Shown: piece after piece, positions 6,645 to 14,801 of the stretch
Numbering within the stretch: the stretch's first letter is position 1
Layout: every line of letters begins with the position of its first letter
Assembly (NCBI GenBank): GCA_013138755.1
Contig: WTCC01000326.1
Span: 1 to 15,381 of the forward strand
Direction: 5' to 3'
Length of the DNA: 15,381 bases
Source: Gammaproteobacteria bacterium
GTDB lineage: Bacteria > Pseudomonadota > Gammaproteobacteria > SZUA-229
The notes under the pieces: model-generated
Seen by the model: only the letters and a program-made list of their open reading frames with translations
What the model was told of the DNA's origin: nothing
Databases searched by the model: none
Position numbers and translations under genes: made by a program

Positions 6645-7374
6645 AACAAAAATAATAAACGAAGAGTTAACGAATGATGGAGCACCGACCAAACGGGAAC
6701 AACAATTAGCGGTAGATCTACAGCTGATTAGCCTGTTGCGTGAGTGTCCGGATATATTGCACCGTCATCCGGAACTATTGGCAGAGCTTGATGTGCCTCA
6801 TCACAGTGGTGGAGCGGTTTCACTGATCGAAAAACAGGTTGCTGTTCTGCGCGAAAAAGTTAAAACACAAGATAATCATCTGCGTGAATTAATGAATGTG
6901 GCCAGAGATAATGAACGCCTGGCAACCAGTCGGCATAATCTCGCATTACACTTGTTTGCCGCGCGTGATCACGATGAGGTGATCAGTATCGTGCTCGATG
7001 CTCTAAGTCGTGAGCTATCGGCAGATTATGCGGTTATCAAACTTTTTTCTGATGATAAAGAAAAAATCCAACAGTCAGCGGGATTGTTCGTTGATGTGAA
7101 CGACGAGGCACTAGTCGCATTTAAAACGATGTTAGCGCATAAGAACACCGTTTGTGGCAGATCAACCGATGAACAAAAAACCTATTTGTTTGCAGACGAC
7201 GCTGACGATATTGCTTCAGTTGCGGTTATTCCGTTGGTCGCAGGTGCAAATCTCGGTCTGATTGGTTTAGGCGCTAGTGATGCCGAGCGTTTTAGTACCT
7301 CGATGGGGACAGAGTTTCTTTCTCAGATAGGTGATCTGATCAGCGCGTCTTTAGCGGTACACCTGGAAAAATAG
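6637..7374 (+). CDS. DUF484 family protein (YigA-like), GAF-like domain
   Basis: The 245-residue protein fits DUF484. The N-terminal helical part contains the family phrases RHPELLAELDVPH and GGAVSLIEKQVAVLREK (around 43-75), followed by a coiled-coil-like stretch to about 105 and a GAF-like alpha/beta domain to the end (YAVIKLFSDD, VAVIPLVAGANLGLIGLGASD). The molecular function is not established; the gene almost always sits between dapF and xerC in gammaproteobacteria, as here. It starts with GTG inside the dapF 3' end (8-nt overlap), with AGGGGA about 10 nt upstream, so its translation is probably coupled to dapF. No catalytic motif is seen. Confidence 0.92.
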   Translation: MSKTKIINEELTNDGAPTKREQQLAVDLQLISLLRECPDILHRHPELLAELDVPHHSGGAVSLIEKQVAVLREKVKTQDNHLRELMNVARDNERLATSRHNLALHLFAARDHDEVISIVLDALSRELSADYAVIKLFSDDKEKIQQSAGLFVDVNDEALVAFKTMLAHKNTVCGRSTDEQKTYLFADDADDIASVAVIPLVAGANLGLIGLGASDAERFSTSMGTEFLSQIGDLISASLAVHLEK

Positions 7375-7384
7375 CTGCAGCTAT
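7371..7384. repeat. Perfect 14-bp palindrome at the DUF484-xerC junction
   Basis: ATAGCTGCAGCTAT is a perfect palindrome that includes the DUF484 stop codon and ends 8 bp before the xerC ATG. It could be a protein-binding site, or chance; it is too short and lacks a loop for a stable hairpin. Confidence 0.5.
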
Positions 7385-7392
7385 AAGTCATA

Positions 7393-8319
7393 ATGTCAGC
7401 TGTAACCCTCAAAGATGACCTCGAAAAATTCTTCAGTTATCTGCAGGCCGAAAAGCGCTATTCTCTGCATACGGTAAAAGCTTATCAACGTGATCTGAAT
7501 CATTTTTTGCGCTGCCTGAAGCTTGATGAGCAAGCCGTCATTAACTGGGACGACATAAAACAGGCTGACATCCGTCAGAGTGTGTCGTTGTTACATCGCC
7601 AGGGGTTGTCAGGAAAAAGCCTACAGCGCTGGTTGTCGACTATCCGAAGTTTATTCAACTATTTATGCCGACATCAACGGGCAACACATAATCCAGCTAC
7701 CGGTATCCCCGCACCAAAAGCAGCCAAACGGCTACCTAAAACTTTAAATGTTGATGAGATTAATCAGCTGTTAGATGCTTCTGGCAGCGACAAACAAGCA
7801 GGCAGTAAACCGTTGATCTGTCGTGATATCGCTATGATGGAGTTAATGTATGCCTGTGGCTTGCGGTTATCAGAATTGAGCGGCATAAACCTGCAGGATA
7901 TTGATTGGCAACAACAGATAGTCACCGTTACCGGTAAAGGTGAAAAACAAAGACGTATTCCTTTTGGCCGAAAGGCAAAGCAGGCATTAGAGATATGGCT
8001 AAGATATCGTCAAAAAATGGCAGACGCTGATGAAAAAGCGATTTTCGTAAGTCAGCGCGGCGTCAGAGTGAGTAACAGCAGTATTCAAAAAAGACTGAAG
8101 AAGATGGCGGTAAATAAAAACCTGAATACCAATGTTTATCCACACATGTTGCGACATTCGTTTGCCTCACACATCCTCGAATCATCTAAAGACTTACGTG
8201 CAGTGCAAGAATTACTGGGCCATGCGAATCTAACCACTACACAGATCTACACACATCTGGATTTTCAGCATCTTGCCGGCGTGTATGACAGCGCCCACCC
8301 TCGCGCAAGAAAAAAATAA
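7393..8319 (+). CDS. xerC: Site-specific tyrosine recombinase XerC
   Basis: XerC with XerD resolves chromosome dimers at dif, activated at the septum by FtsK. The 308 residues comprise an N-terminal SAM-like core-binding domain (about 8-95: FFSYLQAEKRYSLHTVKAY) and a catalytic domain with the full active site: Arg158 in ACGLRLSEL, Lys182 in TGKGEKQRRIP, His251 and Arg254 in HMLRHSFASH, His277 in LLGHANL, and the nucleophile Tyr286 in TTQIYTHLD. The position after dapF and DUF484 distinguishes XerC from XerD or an integrase. The ATG is 18 bp past the DUF484 stop, in the same operon. The Shine-Dalgarno is weak, so translation may depend on coupling. Confidence 0.97.
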   Translation: MSAVTLKDDLEKFFSYLQAEKRYSLHTVKAYQRDLNHFLRCLKLDEQAVINWDDIKQADIRQSVSLLHRQGLSGKSLQRWLSTIRSLFNYLCRHQRATHNPATGIPAPKAAKRLPKTLNVDEINQLLDASGSDKQAGSKPLICRDIAMMELMYACGLRLSELSGINLQDIDWQQQIVTVTGKGEKQRRIPFGRKAKQALEIWLRYRQKMADADEKAIFVSQRGVRVSNSSIQKRLKKMAVNKNLNTNVYPHMLRHSFASHILESSKDLRAVQELLGHANLTTTQIYTHLDFQHLAGVYDSAHPRARKK

Positions 8320-8347
8320 TTTAGTCGCACCTGTATAAACAGTACAT

Positions 8348-8353
8348 TATAAT
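8348..8353 (+). promoter_or_regulatory. Perfect -10 box upstream of yaaA
   Basis: TATAAT is an exact -10 hexamer in the 81-bp gap between xerC and yaaA. The -35 (around 8325-8330, TCGCAC) is poor. If used, the transcript would start near 8360, giving a leader of about 40 nt before the ATG at 8401 and separating yaaA from the xerC operon. Confidence 0.4.
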
Positions 8354-8400
8354 TGGATTTTTTAATGTTAGGGTCGACCAGGACCTGCCGCGAGAAACGA

Positions 8401-9174
8401 ATGTTAATCACCCTGTCACCATCTAAAGGACAAGACTTTATTGAACCGTCATTGACGAAAAAACACAGTAAACCTGTGGATCTGAAAGATTCAGAACTAC
8501 TGATAAAAGAGCTGCGAAAAATAAACAGCAAACAGGTTCAGGAGATGATGTCGGTGAGTGAAAATATCGCAAATCTGAATGTCGGCAGGTTTAAATCATT
8601 CAAAACGCCGTTTACTACAAAAAATTCTAAACAGGCGTTGTTCGCTTTCAAGGGTGATGTTTATGGCGGCCTGGATCTGGAAAAGTTTACTGAAGATGAT
8701 TTTAGTTATGCGCAAGATCATATGAGAATATTGTCGGGTCTCTATGGTTGTTTGCGCCCGCTGGATCTGATACAGCCGTATCGACTAGAGATGAAAACCA
8801 AATTAAAAAATGATCGTGGTGAAAACCTGTATCAGTTTTGGGATGACCGTATAACTAAAAGCATAAATAAAGAGCTCAAAAAACAGCAGGAGCCGGTTTT
8901 GGTGAACCTTGCCTCGAACGAATATTTTAAATCGGTGAAACCTAAGTTACTCGAAGGCCGGCTTTTGAATATAACGTTTAAAGAAACCAAAGAAGGTAAA
9001 ACACGCGTGGTTGCCATTTTCGCAAAACGCGCTCGTGGCATGATGGCGGACTACATAATTCGAAACCGTGTTGAGAAGCCGGAGGACCTTAAGAGGTTCA
9101 AATTAGGCGGTTATCAATTTAATAAATCCTTGTCTGATGATAAGCAGTGGACTTTTGAACGCCCGCAGCCATAA
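8401..9174 (+). CDS. yaaA: YaaA family peroxide-stress protein
   Basis: From the ATG at 8401 the protein is 257 residues, nearly the 258 of E. coli YaaA, and begins with the family's typical MLITLSPSKGQDF (E. coli MLILISPAKTLDY). Conserved blocks include FKGDVYGGLD, LSGLYGCLRPLDLIQPYRLEM, LVNLASNEYFK and ARGMMADYIIRNR. YaaA belongs to the OxyR regulon in E. coli, binds DNA and lowers free iron during peroxide stress. A longer frame starting at TTG 8353 is open, but that codon overlaps the -10 box and adds 16 residues absent from the family. A GAGAAA site lies about 5 nt before the chosen ATG. No OxyR site was recognised. Many lysines suggest nucleic-acid contact. Confidence 0.94.
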   Translation: MLITLSPSKGQDFIEPSLTKKHSKPVDLKDSELLIKELRKINSKQVQEMMSVSENIANLNVGRFKSFKTPFTTKNSKQALFAFKGDVYGGLDLEKFTEDDFSYAQDHMRILSGLYGCLRPLDLIQPYRLEMKTKLKNDRGENLYQFWDDRITKSINKELKKQQEPVLVNLASNEYFKSVKPKLLEGRLLNITFKETKEGKTRVVAIFAKRARGMMADYIIRNRVEKPEDLKRFKLGGYQFNKSLSDDKQWTFERPQP

Positions 9175-9283
9175 CTGCTGAGTCGATAAGGCGTTCCTGT
9201 AATTGTTACATCCTGTTGGTCTGCGAATAACTTACGACCAATAGTCATTAGTAATGCCAGAGATAAAAAGTAACCCCAAACCG

Positions 9284-9311
9284 CTTATGGTATGAGCATC
9301 TCTCTCCATAG
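9284..9311 (+). promoter_or_regulatory. Possible heat-shock (sigma-32-like) promoter of hslVU
   Basis: CTTATGG (9284-9290), a 13-bp spacer and CTCCATAG (9304-9311) loosely match the sigma-32 pattern CTTGAAA / CCCCATnT, weakly at -35 and five of seven defined bases at -10. hslVU is a classic sigma-32 target in E. coli, which motivates the call; the match alone would not. Confidence 0.3.
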
Positions 9312-9334
9312 TGTAAAATTCTCCTTTTTATTCG

Positions 9335-9351
9335 CAGACGAAATCTGTCTG
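9335..9351 (+). repeat. Short inverted repeat in the presumed hslVU leader
   Basis: CAGAC (9335-9339) and GTCTG (9347-9351) can form a 5-bp stem with a 7-nt loop, about 30 nt before the hslV start. As I recall, the E. coli hslVU (clpQY) leader has an inverted repeat that affects mRNA stability; this one is shorter and may be chance. Confidence 0.4.
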
Positions 9352-9370
9352 TAGTGAACGTAACGATTTT

Positions 9371-9374
9371 GGAG
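9371..9374 (+). promoter_or_regulatory. Ribosome binding site deciding the hslV start
   Basis: GGAG ends 8 nt before the GTG at 9383, ideal spacing. It overlaps the alternative GTG at 9374 and so cannot serve it. This places the start at 9383. Confidence 0.7.
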
Positions 9375-9382
9375 TGAAGTCA

Positions 9383-9916
9383 GTGGAAACATTTCACGGT
9401 ACAACCATCCTCACCGTGCGCCGTGATGGCGTTGTTGTTGTTGGTGGCGATGGTCAGGTAACACTGGGTAATACAGTGATGAAGAGCAATGCCACCAAGG
9501 TTAGAAAGATCTATAGCGATAAAGTAATCGTTGGTTTTGCCGGTGCAACGGCTGATGCATTTACTTTGCTAGAGCGTTTTGAGGCTATGCTGGAACGCCA
9601 TAGTGGTCAATTAAAACGTGCTGCGGTGGAGTTGGCTAAAGAATGGCGTACAGACCGGGTATTGCGAAAGCTTGAGGCGATGCTAATCGTGGCGGATGCG
9701 GAAGCATCGTTGTTGATTTCAGGTACAGGCGATGTGATCGAAGCCCACGATGATTTAATTGCGATAGGTTCAGGTGGGCCTTATGCGCAATCAGCTGCGC
9801 GAGCGCTGTTTGATAGCACGAAACTATCAGCAAGAGATATTGTTGAGAAAAGTTTGGGAGTTGCCGGTGATATTTGCATCTACACCAATCAATCGCGTAC
9901 GATAGAAGAAATTTAA
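9383..9916 (+). CDS. hslV: HslV (ClpQ) peptidase subunit of the HslVU protease
   Basis: HslV forms two stacked hexameric rings with N-terminal threonine peptidase sites, fed by the HslU unfoldase. From GTG 9383 the protein is 177 residues and begins M-E-T-F-H-G-T-T-I. The six residues before Thr7 form a propeptide like that of other long HslVs; Thr7 would become the catalytic Thr1 after processing. Conserved blocks are [68 protein letters not shown] and [13 protein letters not shown] three codons upstream (9374) is open but lacks a ribosome site. hslU follows after 36 bp. A gap of about 200 bp upstream holds the putative promoter and hairpin but no gene. Confidence 0.96.
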   Translation: METFHGTTILTVRRDGVVVVGGDGQVTLGNTVMKSNATKVRKIYSDKVIVGFAGATADAFTLLERFEAMLERHSGQLKRAAVELAKEWRTDRVLRKLEAMLIVADAEASLLISGTGDVIEAHDDLIAIGSGGPYAQSAARALFDSTKLSARDIVEKSLGVAGDICIYTNQSRTIEEI

Positions 9917-9952
9917 AGATTTTAGCTGCAAGTTAAAGAAGGATAATATTAT

Positions 9953-11284
9953 ATGTCTGAGATGACACCCCGTGAAATTGTTCAGGAATTAAATAAACAC
10001 ATCGTTGGTCAGGACGACGCGAAACGTGCTGTGGCAATCGCCTTGCGCAACCGCTGGCGTCGAATGCAGCTTGATGAAGAGTTGCGTAATGAGATTACAC
10101 CAAAAAACATTTTGATGATTGGTCCTACGGGGGTTGGTAAGACTGAGATTGCACGCCGTCTGGCACATTTAGCAAACGCACCATTCGTTAAAGTTGAGGC
10201 AACTAAATTCACCGAAGTTGGCTATGTTGGAAGGGAAGTTGACTCGATAATACGCGATCTTGTCGACATGTCGATAAAAACGACGCGAGAGCAGGAGATG
10301 ACTAAAGTTCGGCACCTGGCGGAGGCTACAGCAGAAGATCGTATTTTAGATGCGTTATTACCGCCAGCGAGAAATGAGTTCGGCGAGCCTGACGATAACG
10401 CTGGTAACAGTACACGGCAGAAATTTAGAGAAAAGCTGCGTAATGGCGAGCTTGATGATAAAGAGATCGAGCTAGAGATATCGGTTTCGCCTATGGGTGT
10501 AGAAATCATGGCGCCGCCTGGTATGGAAGAGATGACTTCTCAGCTGCAAGGCATGTTTCAAAACATGGGCAGTGATAAAAAGAAGAGCAGTAAACTTCGG
10601 ATCGATAAAGCACGAGATATTATTCTTGACGAAGAGGCAGCAAAATTAATCAAAGAGGATGATATCAAGGCCCGAGCAGTAGAAAATGCTGAACAAAATG
10701 GTATCGTTTTTATTGATGAGATTGATAAAGTGGCTAAACGCGCTGATAGTGTTGGCGGTGCCGATGTCTCTCGTGAAGGTGTGCAGCGAGATCTGTTACC
10801 GCTGGTAGAAGGTTGTACGGTAACAACAAAATACGGCATGGTAAAAACGGATCATATTTTGTTTATTGCTTCAGGTGCGTTTCATCTGACCAAGCCCAGC
10901 GATCTTATCCCGGAGTTACAGGGTCGTCTGCCGATACGTGTAGAGTTGAAAGCGTTAAACGCCGAAGATTTTGAGCGTATTTTGACGGAGCCAGATGCTG
11001 CTTTAACGATTCAGTATAAAGCGTTGTTAGACACTGAAGGTCTAACCATCGATTTTACTGAAGACGGTATCAAGCAGATTGCCCAATCTGCTTTTTCGGT
11101 TAATGAGAGCACTGAAAATATAGGTGCGAGGCGGTTACACACTATAATGGAGAGGCTGCTAGAAGAGGTGTCTTTTTCAGCGTCGGATCAAGCAGGTGGA
11201 TCAATTACAATCGATGCTGCTTACGTGAATGATAGTTTGGGTGAGTTAATTGTGGATGAAGACTTGAGTCGTTACATTTTATAA
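9953..11284 (+). CDS. hslU: HslU (ClpY) ATPase/unfoldase subunit of the HslVU protease
   Basis: HslU is the AAA+ hexamer that unfolds substrates and threads them into HslV. The 443 residues are full length. Order: N domain, Walker A GPTGVGKT (57-64), pore loop G-Y-V-G (90-93) that grips the substrate, the inserted I domain (about 110-230, rich in E/D/K with [20 protein letters not shown]), Walker B IVFIDEID (251-258), the arginine-finger region QGRLP with Arg325, sensor-2 GARR (391-394) and the C-terminal E-D-L-S-R-Y-I-L tail that inserts between HslV subunits to activate them. AAGGAT lies 9 nt before the ATG. The operon partner is hslV. Confidence 0.98.
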   Translation: MSEMTPREIVQELNKHIVGQDDAKRAVAIALRNRWRRMQLDEELRNEITPKNILMIGPTGVGKTEIARRLAHLANAPFVKVEATKFTEVGYVGREVDSIIRDLVDMSIKTTREQEMTKVRHLAEATAEDRILDALLPPARNEFGEPDDNAGNSTRQKFREKLRNGELDDKEIELEISVSPMGVEIMAPPGMEEMTSQLQGMFQNMGSDKKKSSKLRIDKARDIILDEEAAKLIKEDDIKARAVENAEQNGIVFIDEIDKVAKRADSVGGADVSREGVQRDLLPLVEGCTVTTKYGMVKTDHILFIASGAFHLTKPSDLIPELQGRLPIRVELKALNAEDFERILTEPDAALTIQYKALLDTEGLTIDFTEDGIKQIAQSAFSVNESTENIGARRLHTIMERLLEEVSFSASDQAGGSITIDAAYVNDSLGELIVDEDLSRYIL

Positions 11285-11348
11285 TCACAGCAGTAAAAAT
11301 CGGGTATTACTTTAGATATTAAGCGTATTAGCGCAAAAGAGAACATGT

Positions 11349-11708
11349 ATGACAAAACCAATCAATATTAATCTGCACCAGAAGAGTCGAGTTCTAGAAA
11401 TAGAATATGAGGGCGGCGTTGTCCACCAGTTGCCATGTGAATATCTCCGTGTCTATTCACCGTCTGCAGAAGTAACGGGCCATGGCCCGGGGCAGGAAAT
11501 TTTACAGTTAAATAAAGAAGAGGTGACTATCGAAGCCATCGAGGCGCAAGGTAATTATGCGCTGAAATTTGTCTTCGATGATAAGCATGACACCGGTCTC
11601 TATACATGGGAGTATCTGTACGAATTGGGCTCTGAATACACAGAGAAGTGGCAAGACTACCTGGATCGCCTGAAAGCGGCAGGCCATGAGCGCAGAATAA
11701 TAGATTAG
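11349..11708 (+). CDS. DUF971 protein (gamma-butyrobetaine hydroxylase-like N-terminal domain)
   Basis: The 119-residue protein is a single DUF971/GBBH-like_N domain. Typical phrases are present: LPCEYLRVYSPSAEVTGHGPGQE (28-50) and GNYALKFVFDDKHDTGLYTWEYLYELG (68-94). In gamma-butyrobetaine hydroxylases this N-terminal domain binds zinc and packs beside the oxygenase domain; the stand-alone form is also known in Fe-S assembly proteins (Mrp/ApbC-linked DUF971). Its own role is not established. Position between hslU and ubiE is common in gammaproteobacteria. AAGAGA precedes the ATG by about 8 nt. The 64-bp gap to hslU shows no terminator, so co-transcription is possible. Confidence 0.93.
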   Translation: MTKPININLHQKSRVLEIEYEGGVVHQLPCEYLRVYSPSAEVTGHGPGQEILQLNKEEVTIEAIEAQGNYALKFVFDDKHDTGLYTWEYLYELGSEYTEKWQDYLDRLKAAGHERRIID

Positions 11709-11743
11709 AGACGCTTGATAATTAGTTAGTAGAGGTTGCTTCC

Positions 11744-12490
11744 ATGACAAAAAAAGAAACACATTTTGGTTACCAGACCGTTGATGAAAACGAAAAGGAA
11801 ACGTTGGTTGCGGGTGTGTTTGATTCAGTGGCGAGCAAATATGACATCATGAATGATGTCATGTCGCTTGGTGTCCACCGTATCTGGAAAAAAATTGCTA
11901 TGCAACATACGGGATTGAAACCTGGCGATAAAGCGCTGGATGTTGCGGGCGGTACCGGTGACCTCACTATGCAGATGTCAAAACAGGTTGGGCCAACGGG
12001 TAAAATAGTTATCTCAGATATTAATGCGGCTATGCTAGAAGAAGGGCGTAAGCGGTTACTTGATAAAGGTTTTGCTGGCAATATTGATTTTGTTGAAGCC
12101 AATGCGGAAGAGCTACCGTTTGAAGATAATAGTTTCGATTGTATTACCATCGCTTTTGGTCTGCGCAATGTTACGCATCAGGATAAAGCGTTACAGTCGA
12201 TGTATCGAGTACTAAAACCGGGCGGGCGTTTATTGATACTGGAGTTTTCGAAGCCAGTAGTACCGGGTCTGGATAAAATTTACGATTTCTACTCATTTAA
12301 CATCTTACCGAAGATGGGCAAGTTGATCGCGAACGATGAAGAGAGCTACCGTTATCTTGCTGAATCGATCCGTATGCACCCTGATCAGGAGACGTTGAAG
12401 CAGTTAATGATCGATAGCGGTTTTGAGCGCTGTAGCTACCATAATATGACGGGAGGTATCGTAGCCCTGCATAAAGGCTTCAAGATATAG
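11744..12490 (+). CDS. ubiE: Ubiquinone/menaquinone C-methyltransferase UbiE
   Basis: UbiE is a class I SAM methyltransferase that methylates the benzoquinol ring in ubiquinone synthesis and demethylmenaquinol in menaquinone synthesis. The 248 residues are family-typical. Landmarks are [33 protein letters not shown] (N-terminal signature, given in part), the SAM motif I DVAGGTGD (66-73), motif II acid at Asp92, [10 protein letters not shown] (136-145), [16 protein letters not shown] and the C-terminal [18 protein letters not shown] lies 8-9 nt before the ATG. It heads the ubiE-ubiJ-ubiB cluster seen in most gammaproteobacteria. An inverted repeat lies early in the coding region (separate entry). 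Confidence 0.98.
   Translation: MTKKETHFGYQTVDENEKETLVAGVFDSVASKYDIMNDVMSLGVHRIWKKIAMQHTGLKPGDKALDVAGGTGDLTMQMSKQVGPTGKIVISDINAAMLEEGRKRLLDKGFAGNIDFVEANAEELPFEDNSFDCITIAFGLRNVTHQDKALQSMYRVLKPGGRLLILEFSKPVVPGLDKIYDFYSFNILPKMGKLIANDEESYRYLAESIRMHPDQETLKQLMIDSGFERCSYHNMTGGIVALHKGFKI
11841..11862 (+). repeat. Perfect 10-bp inverted repeat inside ubiE
   Basis: ATGACATCAT (11841-11850) and its exact reverse complement ATGATGTCAT (11853-11862) flank the dinucleotide GA. It covers codons for Y-D-I-M-N-D-V-M, a conserved UbiE stretch, so protein constraint explains part of the symmetry. As RNA it would form an approximately 9-bp hairpin about 100 nt into the gene. Confidence 0.7.
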
Positions 12491-12536
12491 TTTGATGACT
12501 ATTTATGATGCTACGAACTAACCACAGATTACCGTT

Positions 12537-13121
12537 ATGTTATTAGTAGAAGCCGCCATTAATCGCTATTTGAAACTAGATCCGGAAGTCCTGGGTAAGC
12601 TGGCAGAATTTAACGGTAAAGTCATAAAGATTGAAATGATTGGCACAGGTAAAAACCTCTATGTGTTTCCCGGTGAGCAAGGTATTAGTGTCGATACACA
12701 TTATGATGGGGATGTAGACACCACTTTACGTGGCTCACCATTATCTCTGTTTAAGCTGGGTTTGGTGAAAGACGCAGCAACTATGCTATTAAAAGGTGAA
12801 GTTGAGATAGTCGGCAACACACGATTAGGGCATCAGTTTAAGAAAGTATTTTCACAGATGGATATCGATTGGACTGAACCATTGGCAGAAGTGATAGGTG
12901 ATTCGCTTGCTTATCAGGTTCAACAGTCAGGTGAAAAAATTGGGCGATGGGGTAAAGATTCGATTAATTCTGTGACTTCGAGCATAAGCGAATACTTACA
13001 GGAAGAAAGTCGAGATGTGGTTACAGAGACAGAGCTAGATATCTTTAATGACGCTGTCGACAAGATAAGGAATGATGTCGATCGATTACAAGCTAAAATA
13101 AATTTAATACGACAGAAATAA
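12537..13121 (+). CDS. ubiJ: Ubiquinone biosynthesis accessory factor UbiJ (SCP2 domain)
   Basis: UbiJ (formerly YigP) is a non-catalytic cytosolic factor of aerobic ubiquinone synthesis that binds polyprenyl intermediates in an SCP2-type pocket and works with UbiK in the Ubi metabolon. The 194 residues match E. coli UbiJ in size and layout: N-terminal helix ([17 protein letters not shown]), SCP2 beta-sheet domain (about 18-110: [55 protein letters not shown]), [14 protein letters not shown], and a C-terminal helix with coiled-coil character (about 168-194) that in E. coli pairs with UbiK. Gene order ubiE-ubiJ-ubiB confirms it. No Shine-Dalgarno is visible before the ATG. Confidence 0.94.
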   Translation: MLLVEAAINRYLKLDPEVLGKLAEFNGKVIKIEMIGTGKNLYVFPGEQGISVDTHYDGDVDTTLRGSPLSLFKLGLVKDAATMLLKGEVEIVGNTRLGHQFKKVFSQMDIDWTEPLAEVIGDSLAYQVQQSGEKIGRWGKDSINSVTSSISEYLQEESRDVVTETELDIFNDAVDKIRNDVDRLQAKINLIRQK

Positions 13122-13125
13122 TATA

Positions 13126-14787
13126 ATGCGAATGTTAAGTCCTGGCCAATTTATAAGAATGTTACGCATTAACTGGGTGTTAATGAAGCATGGTCTGGAT
13201 GATATTATTTTTGCGACACATCTATTTCGGCCATTTCGTTTAGTTATTTATATTTTTCCATGGAACTGGTTCCGTCGTAAGCGTAAGCCTCGAGCGGTTC
13301 GAATGCGTGAGGCATTGGAAGACTTAGGGCCTATATTCATCAAGTTTGGTCAGATGCTATCGACTCGTCGAGATTTGCTGGCGGACGATATCGCTGACGA
13401 ACTTCAACAGCTGCAGGACAATGTTCCACCATTTTCCAATAAACAAGCGAAAGAGTTAATCGAAAAAGCGTATGGCGGCACCGTAGAAGAGTTATTTAAA
13501 TCTTTTGAAGAAGAACCGCTTGCTTCAGCGTCGATAGCACAGGTGCATGGTGCGGTTTTAAAAACGGGAGAGGATGTCGTCGTTAAGGTTTTGCGACCGG
13601 ACGTGCTGCCTGTTATCAAACGCGACATATCATTGTTGTACATCATCGCTGAACTGGCTGCGAAATATTCTTCGCAGCTTCGTCGTTTAAGGCCAGTAGA
13701 AGTTATCGAAGAATATGAAAAAACGATTCTCGATGAGCTGGACCTGATGCGTGAAGCAGCTAATGCAAGTCAGCTGCGCCGAAATTTTGAAGGCTCCAGT
13801 GACTTATACGTGCCGTTGATACATTGGGATTTCGTGCGAAAGAATGTTCTGGTCATGGAACGCGTGTATGGCACGCCTATTAGGAATATCCAGAGCTTAA
13901 TAGATCAGGGCACGGATATGGAGCGATTAGCCGCCATGGGTGTTGAGATATTTTTCACCCAGGTCTTCAGCCATAATTTTTTCCATGCTGATATGCATCC
14001 CGGTAATATTTTTGTCGATACAGATAACCCTAAGCGACCAAAATATATAGCAGTAGATTTCGGCATCATGGGTACGTTGAGCCAGACGGATAAGCGTTAT
14101 CTGGCGGAAAATTTCCTGGCATTTTTTCAGCGCGATTATTATAAGGTGGCAAAGCTACATGTGGAATCGGGCTGGGTGCCGTCACACACACGAGTCGATG
14201 AGTTCGAGTCTGCGATTCGTAGCGTCTGTGAGCCCATCTTCGAGAAGCCATTAAAAGAGATTTCATTTGGGCAGTTATTATTAAGGCTATTTCAGACTGC
14301 ACGTCGCTTTAATATGGAAGTTCAGCCGCAGTTAGTTCTGTTGCAGAAAACATTGTTAAACATCGAAGGTTTGGGCAGGCAGTTGTATCCTGATCTTGAT
14401 CTGTGGAAGACGGCTAAACCATTTTTAGAGAAATGGATGGAAGAGCAAGTTGGCGTAAAGGCGATGTTGCGAAACCTTAAAGAAGACATGCCGTATCTGG
14501 TCGAAAAAATGCCAGAGATGCCGGGTCTGGTGTATAAGGGTTTGAAAGCATTCGCCGATGGGGAGTATCAGTTAAAGCAGGCCAGAGAACTAGAAAAAAT
14601 TCGTGAAGAAATAAAACAAAACAGTCAGCGTAGTTTAAGTGTTATCAGCGGTTCTAGTATGTTGGTAGCTGCAGCAATTATTTACTCATCAGCAGGTTCT
14701 GCTGCGATAGTTTTTAGTGCGCCAATGTTGTCATCGATAGTGGCTGCAGTCGGTTTATCGTTTATCGTGTTGGGCATAAGAAAATAA
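13126..14787 (+). CDS. ubiB: Atypical kinase-like ATPase UbiB of ubiquinone synthesis
   Basis: UbiB is a membrane-anchored member of the ABC1/ADCK family needed for ubiquinone synthesis; it has ATPase rather than protein kinase activity. The 553 residues are full length. Landmarks are the family-specific K-F-G-Q (73-76), the alanine-rich nucleotide loop A-S-A-S-I-A-Q-V-H (133-141) replacing the glycine-rich loop, Lys154 in [17 protein letters not shown] (287-295) and DFGIMG (311-316). Two hydrophobic helices close the protein (about 505-548), the membrane anchor. The ATG is 4 nt past the ubiJ stop with no clear Shine-Dalgarno; a second ATG two codons on (13132) is an equally possible start. 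Translational coupling to ubiJ is likely. Confidence 0.97.
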   Translation: MRMLSPGQFIRMLRINWVLMKHGLDDIIFATHLFRPFRLVIYIFPWNWFRRKRKPRAVRMREALEDLGPIFIKFGQMLSTRRDLLADDIADELQQLQDNVPPFSNKQAKELIEKAYGGTVEELFKSFEEEPLASASIAQVHGAVLKTGEDVVVKVLRPDVLPVIKRDISLLYIIAELAAKYSSQLRRLRPVEVIEEYEKTILDELDLMREAANASQLRRNFEGSSDLYVPLIHWDFVRKNVLVMERVYGTPIRNIQSLIDQGTDMERLAAMGVEIFFTQVFSHNFFHADMHPGNIFVDTDNPKRPKYIAVDFGIMGTLSQTDKRYLAENFLAFFQRDYYKVAKLHVESGWVPSHTRVDEFESAIRSVCEPIFEKPLKEISFGQLLLRLFQTARRFNMEVQPQLVLLQKTLLNIEGLGRQLYPDLDLWKTAKPFLEKWMEEQVGVKAMLRNLKEDMPYLVEKMPEMPGLVYKGLKAFADGEYQLKQARELEKIREEIKQNSQRSLSVISGSSMLVAAAIIYSSAGSAAIVFSAPMLSSIVAAVGLSFIVLGIRK

Positions 14788-14801
14788 TTTGGGTATCTAG
14801 A

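Noticed and set aside
8353..8400. N-terminal extension of YaaA from TTG
   Set aside because: It adds residues absent from the family and its start codon lies in a TATAAT box; the ATG at 8401 gives the canonical N-terminus.
11476..11489. Perfect 14-bp palindrome CGGGCCATGGCCCG in the DUF971 gene
   Set aside because: It encodes the invariant T-G-H-G-P-G block of the family, so the symmetry is sufficiently explained by coding constraint.
11770..12168. 132-codon open frame on the minus strand opposite ubiE
   Set aside because: It is wholly antisense to a highly conserved gene, has serine/proline-rich low-complexity composition, no ribosome site, and no recognisable domain.
12800..13121. A small RNA like E. 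coli EsrE in the 3' half of ubiJ
   Set aside because: The location would fit, but I see no internal promoter plus terminator pair here and cannot test similarity.
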